Assembly (NCBI GenBank): GCA_037976565.1
Contig: CP137683.1
Location: 12,404,199-12,468,198, forward strand
Length of the DNA stretch: 64,000 nucleotides
Direction: 5' to 3'
Source of the DNA: Mesocentrotus franciscanus
Taxonomy: Eukaryota; Echinodermata; Echinoidea; Camarodonta; Strongylocentrotidae
Part shown: positions 63,330-64,000 of the stretch, one piece after another
Layout of the letters: each line of letters begins with the position of its first letter
Position numbering within the stretch: position 1 is the stretch's first letter
The notes under the pieces: generated by a model
Told to the model about the DNA's origin: nothing
The model's input: only the letters and a program-made list of their open reading frames with translations
Database searches by the model: none
Made by a program: the position numbers and the translations under genes

Positions 63330-64000
63330 TAATGTTTTAATAAAAGAAGATCGTGTAGATAAAGATAAGAAATCAAAGAAGATCATAGGGATATGGAGAG
63401 AAATTAAAACAAGAAGATCGGAGAGAGTGAGAGATATATATAGATAGAGGAAATAAAGGAAGGTCGTAGAGAGAGACAGATGAAGAGAGGAAATAAAAGG
63501 AGAAGACAGAGAGTGAGACGTAGAGAAGTAATAAAAGAAGGTCGTAGATATAATGGGGGTGATGTAAAGAAAGGATATAAAAGGAAAATATATAGAGATA
63601 TTGATATGAAATAACAGGAGAGAGAGGGAGAAAGATATGTAGAGAGGGAATATAAGAAAGAGAGAGAGAGAGAGATATGTAGAGAGGAAATAAAAGAAGA
63701 TAGAGAGAGGGAGAGAGATATATTATAGAGAGGAAATAAAAGAAGGTCGTAGCGAGAGAAAGAGATGTAGAGGGGAAATAAAAGGAGAAGATAATAGAGT
63801 GAGACGTAGATAGGTAATAAAAGAAGGTCGTAGATAGAGAGGGGGATGTAGAGAGGAAATAAAGAAGAGAGAAGAGGACAGAGATATTGAGTGGAAATAA
63901 CAGAAGATAACGAGCGAGAGGGACAGACAGATATGTAGAGAGGAAATGGGGAAAGAGAGCGAGAGGGGGAGAGATGTAGAGCGGAAATAAAAGGAGAAAA
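63330..64000. repeat. Purine-rich satellite reaching the end of the window
   Basis: Repeats built from gagaggaaataaaagaaggt, cgtagagagaga and gatatgtag, roughly 50-65 bases each. Purines on the plus strand. The array continues past 64000. Confidence 0.88.

Overview
This is eukaryotic, intron-rich DNA of about 64% A+T. It is packed with short non-autonomous transposons, tRNA-derived SINEs and long (GA)n tracts. Protein and repeat content suggest a marine invertebrate deuterostome. An echinoderm, probably a sea urchin, is my best guess, but this is inference because no search could be run.

One gene dominates. I could assemble 24 consecutive coding exons on the + strand from 8531 to 61657. All introns are GT-AG and every junction keeps phase, giving about 1,857 codons. 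They encode the N-terminal ectodomain of a polycystin-1 family protein: signal peptide, a complete eight-cysteine WSC domain, about 15 tandem PKD (Ig-like) modules, and the first part of a REJ domain. The rest expected for the family (end of REJ, GAIN/GPS, PLAT, 11 membrane segments) would lie beyond 64000. Leucine-rich repeats, C-type lectin and LDL-A modules, present in vertebrate polycystin-1, are absent from this stretch. Exon 21 carries a one-base frameshift inside the REJ domain (stop at 57562). It is either an assembly error or a real lesion. A decayed duplicate of exon 18 sits just upstream of exon 18.

Layout: 1-8450 is upstream non-coding DNA with SINEs, a 165-bp MITE and a possible TATA box. 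8458-8567 holds two small upstream ORFs. 8531-12375 holds exons 1-4 (signal peptide, WSC, start of PKD 1). 17671-32240 holds exons 5-7 with an 11.4-kb intron 6. 32632-35701 holds exons 8-10, of which exon 8 is 1.28 kb and encodes PKD modules 3 to 7. Intron 10 (13.3 kb) has several transposons and a 740-bp purine array. 48967-61657 holds exons 11-24 in a compact run. 61658-64000 is intron 24, with CpG-richer tandem repeats passing into a purine satellite.

Introns hold at least ten recognisable repeat families, several with clear terminal inverted repeats, two or three copies, or an insertion order that can be read (MITE inside SINE; hAT-like MITE inside a tandem duplication). Every long GA/CT tract within the gene has its purine strand on the sense strand. 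No other protein-coding gene, rRNA or functional tRNA is supported.
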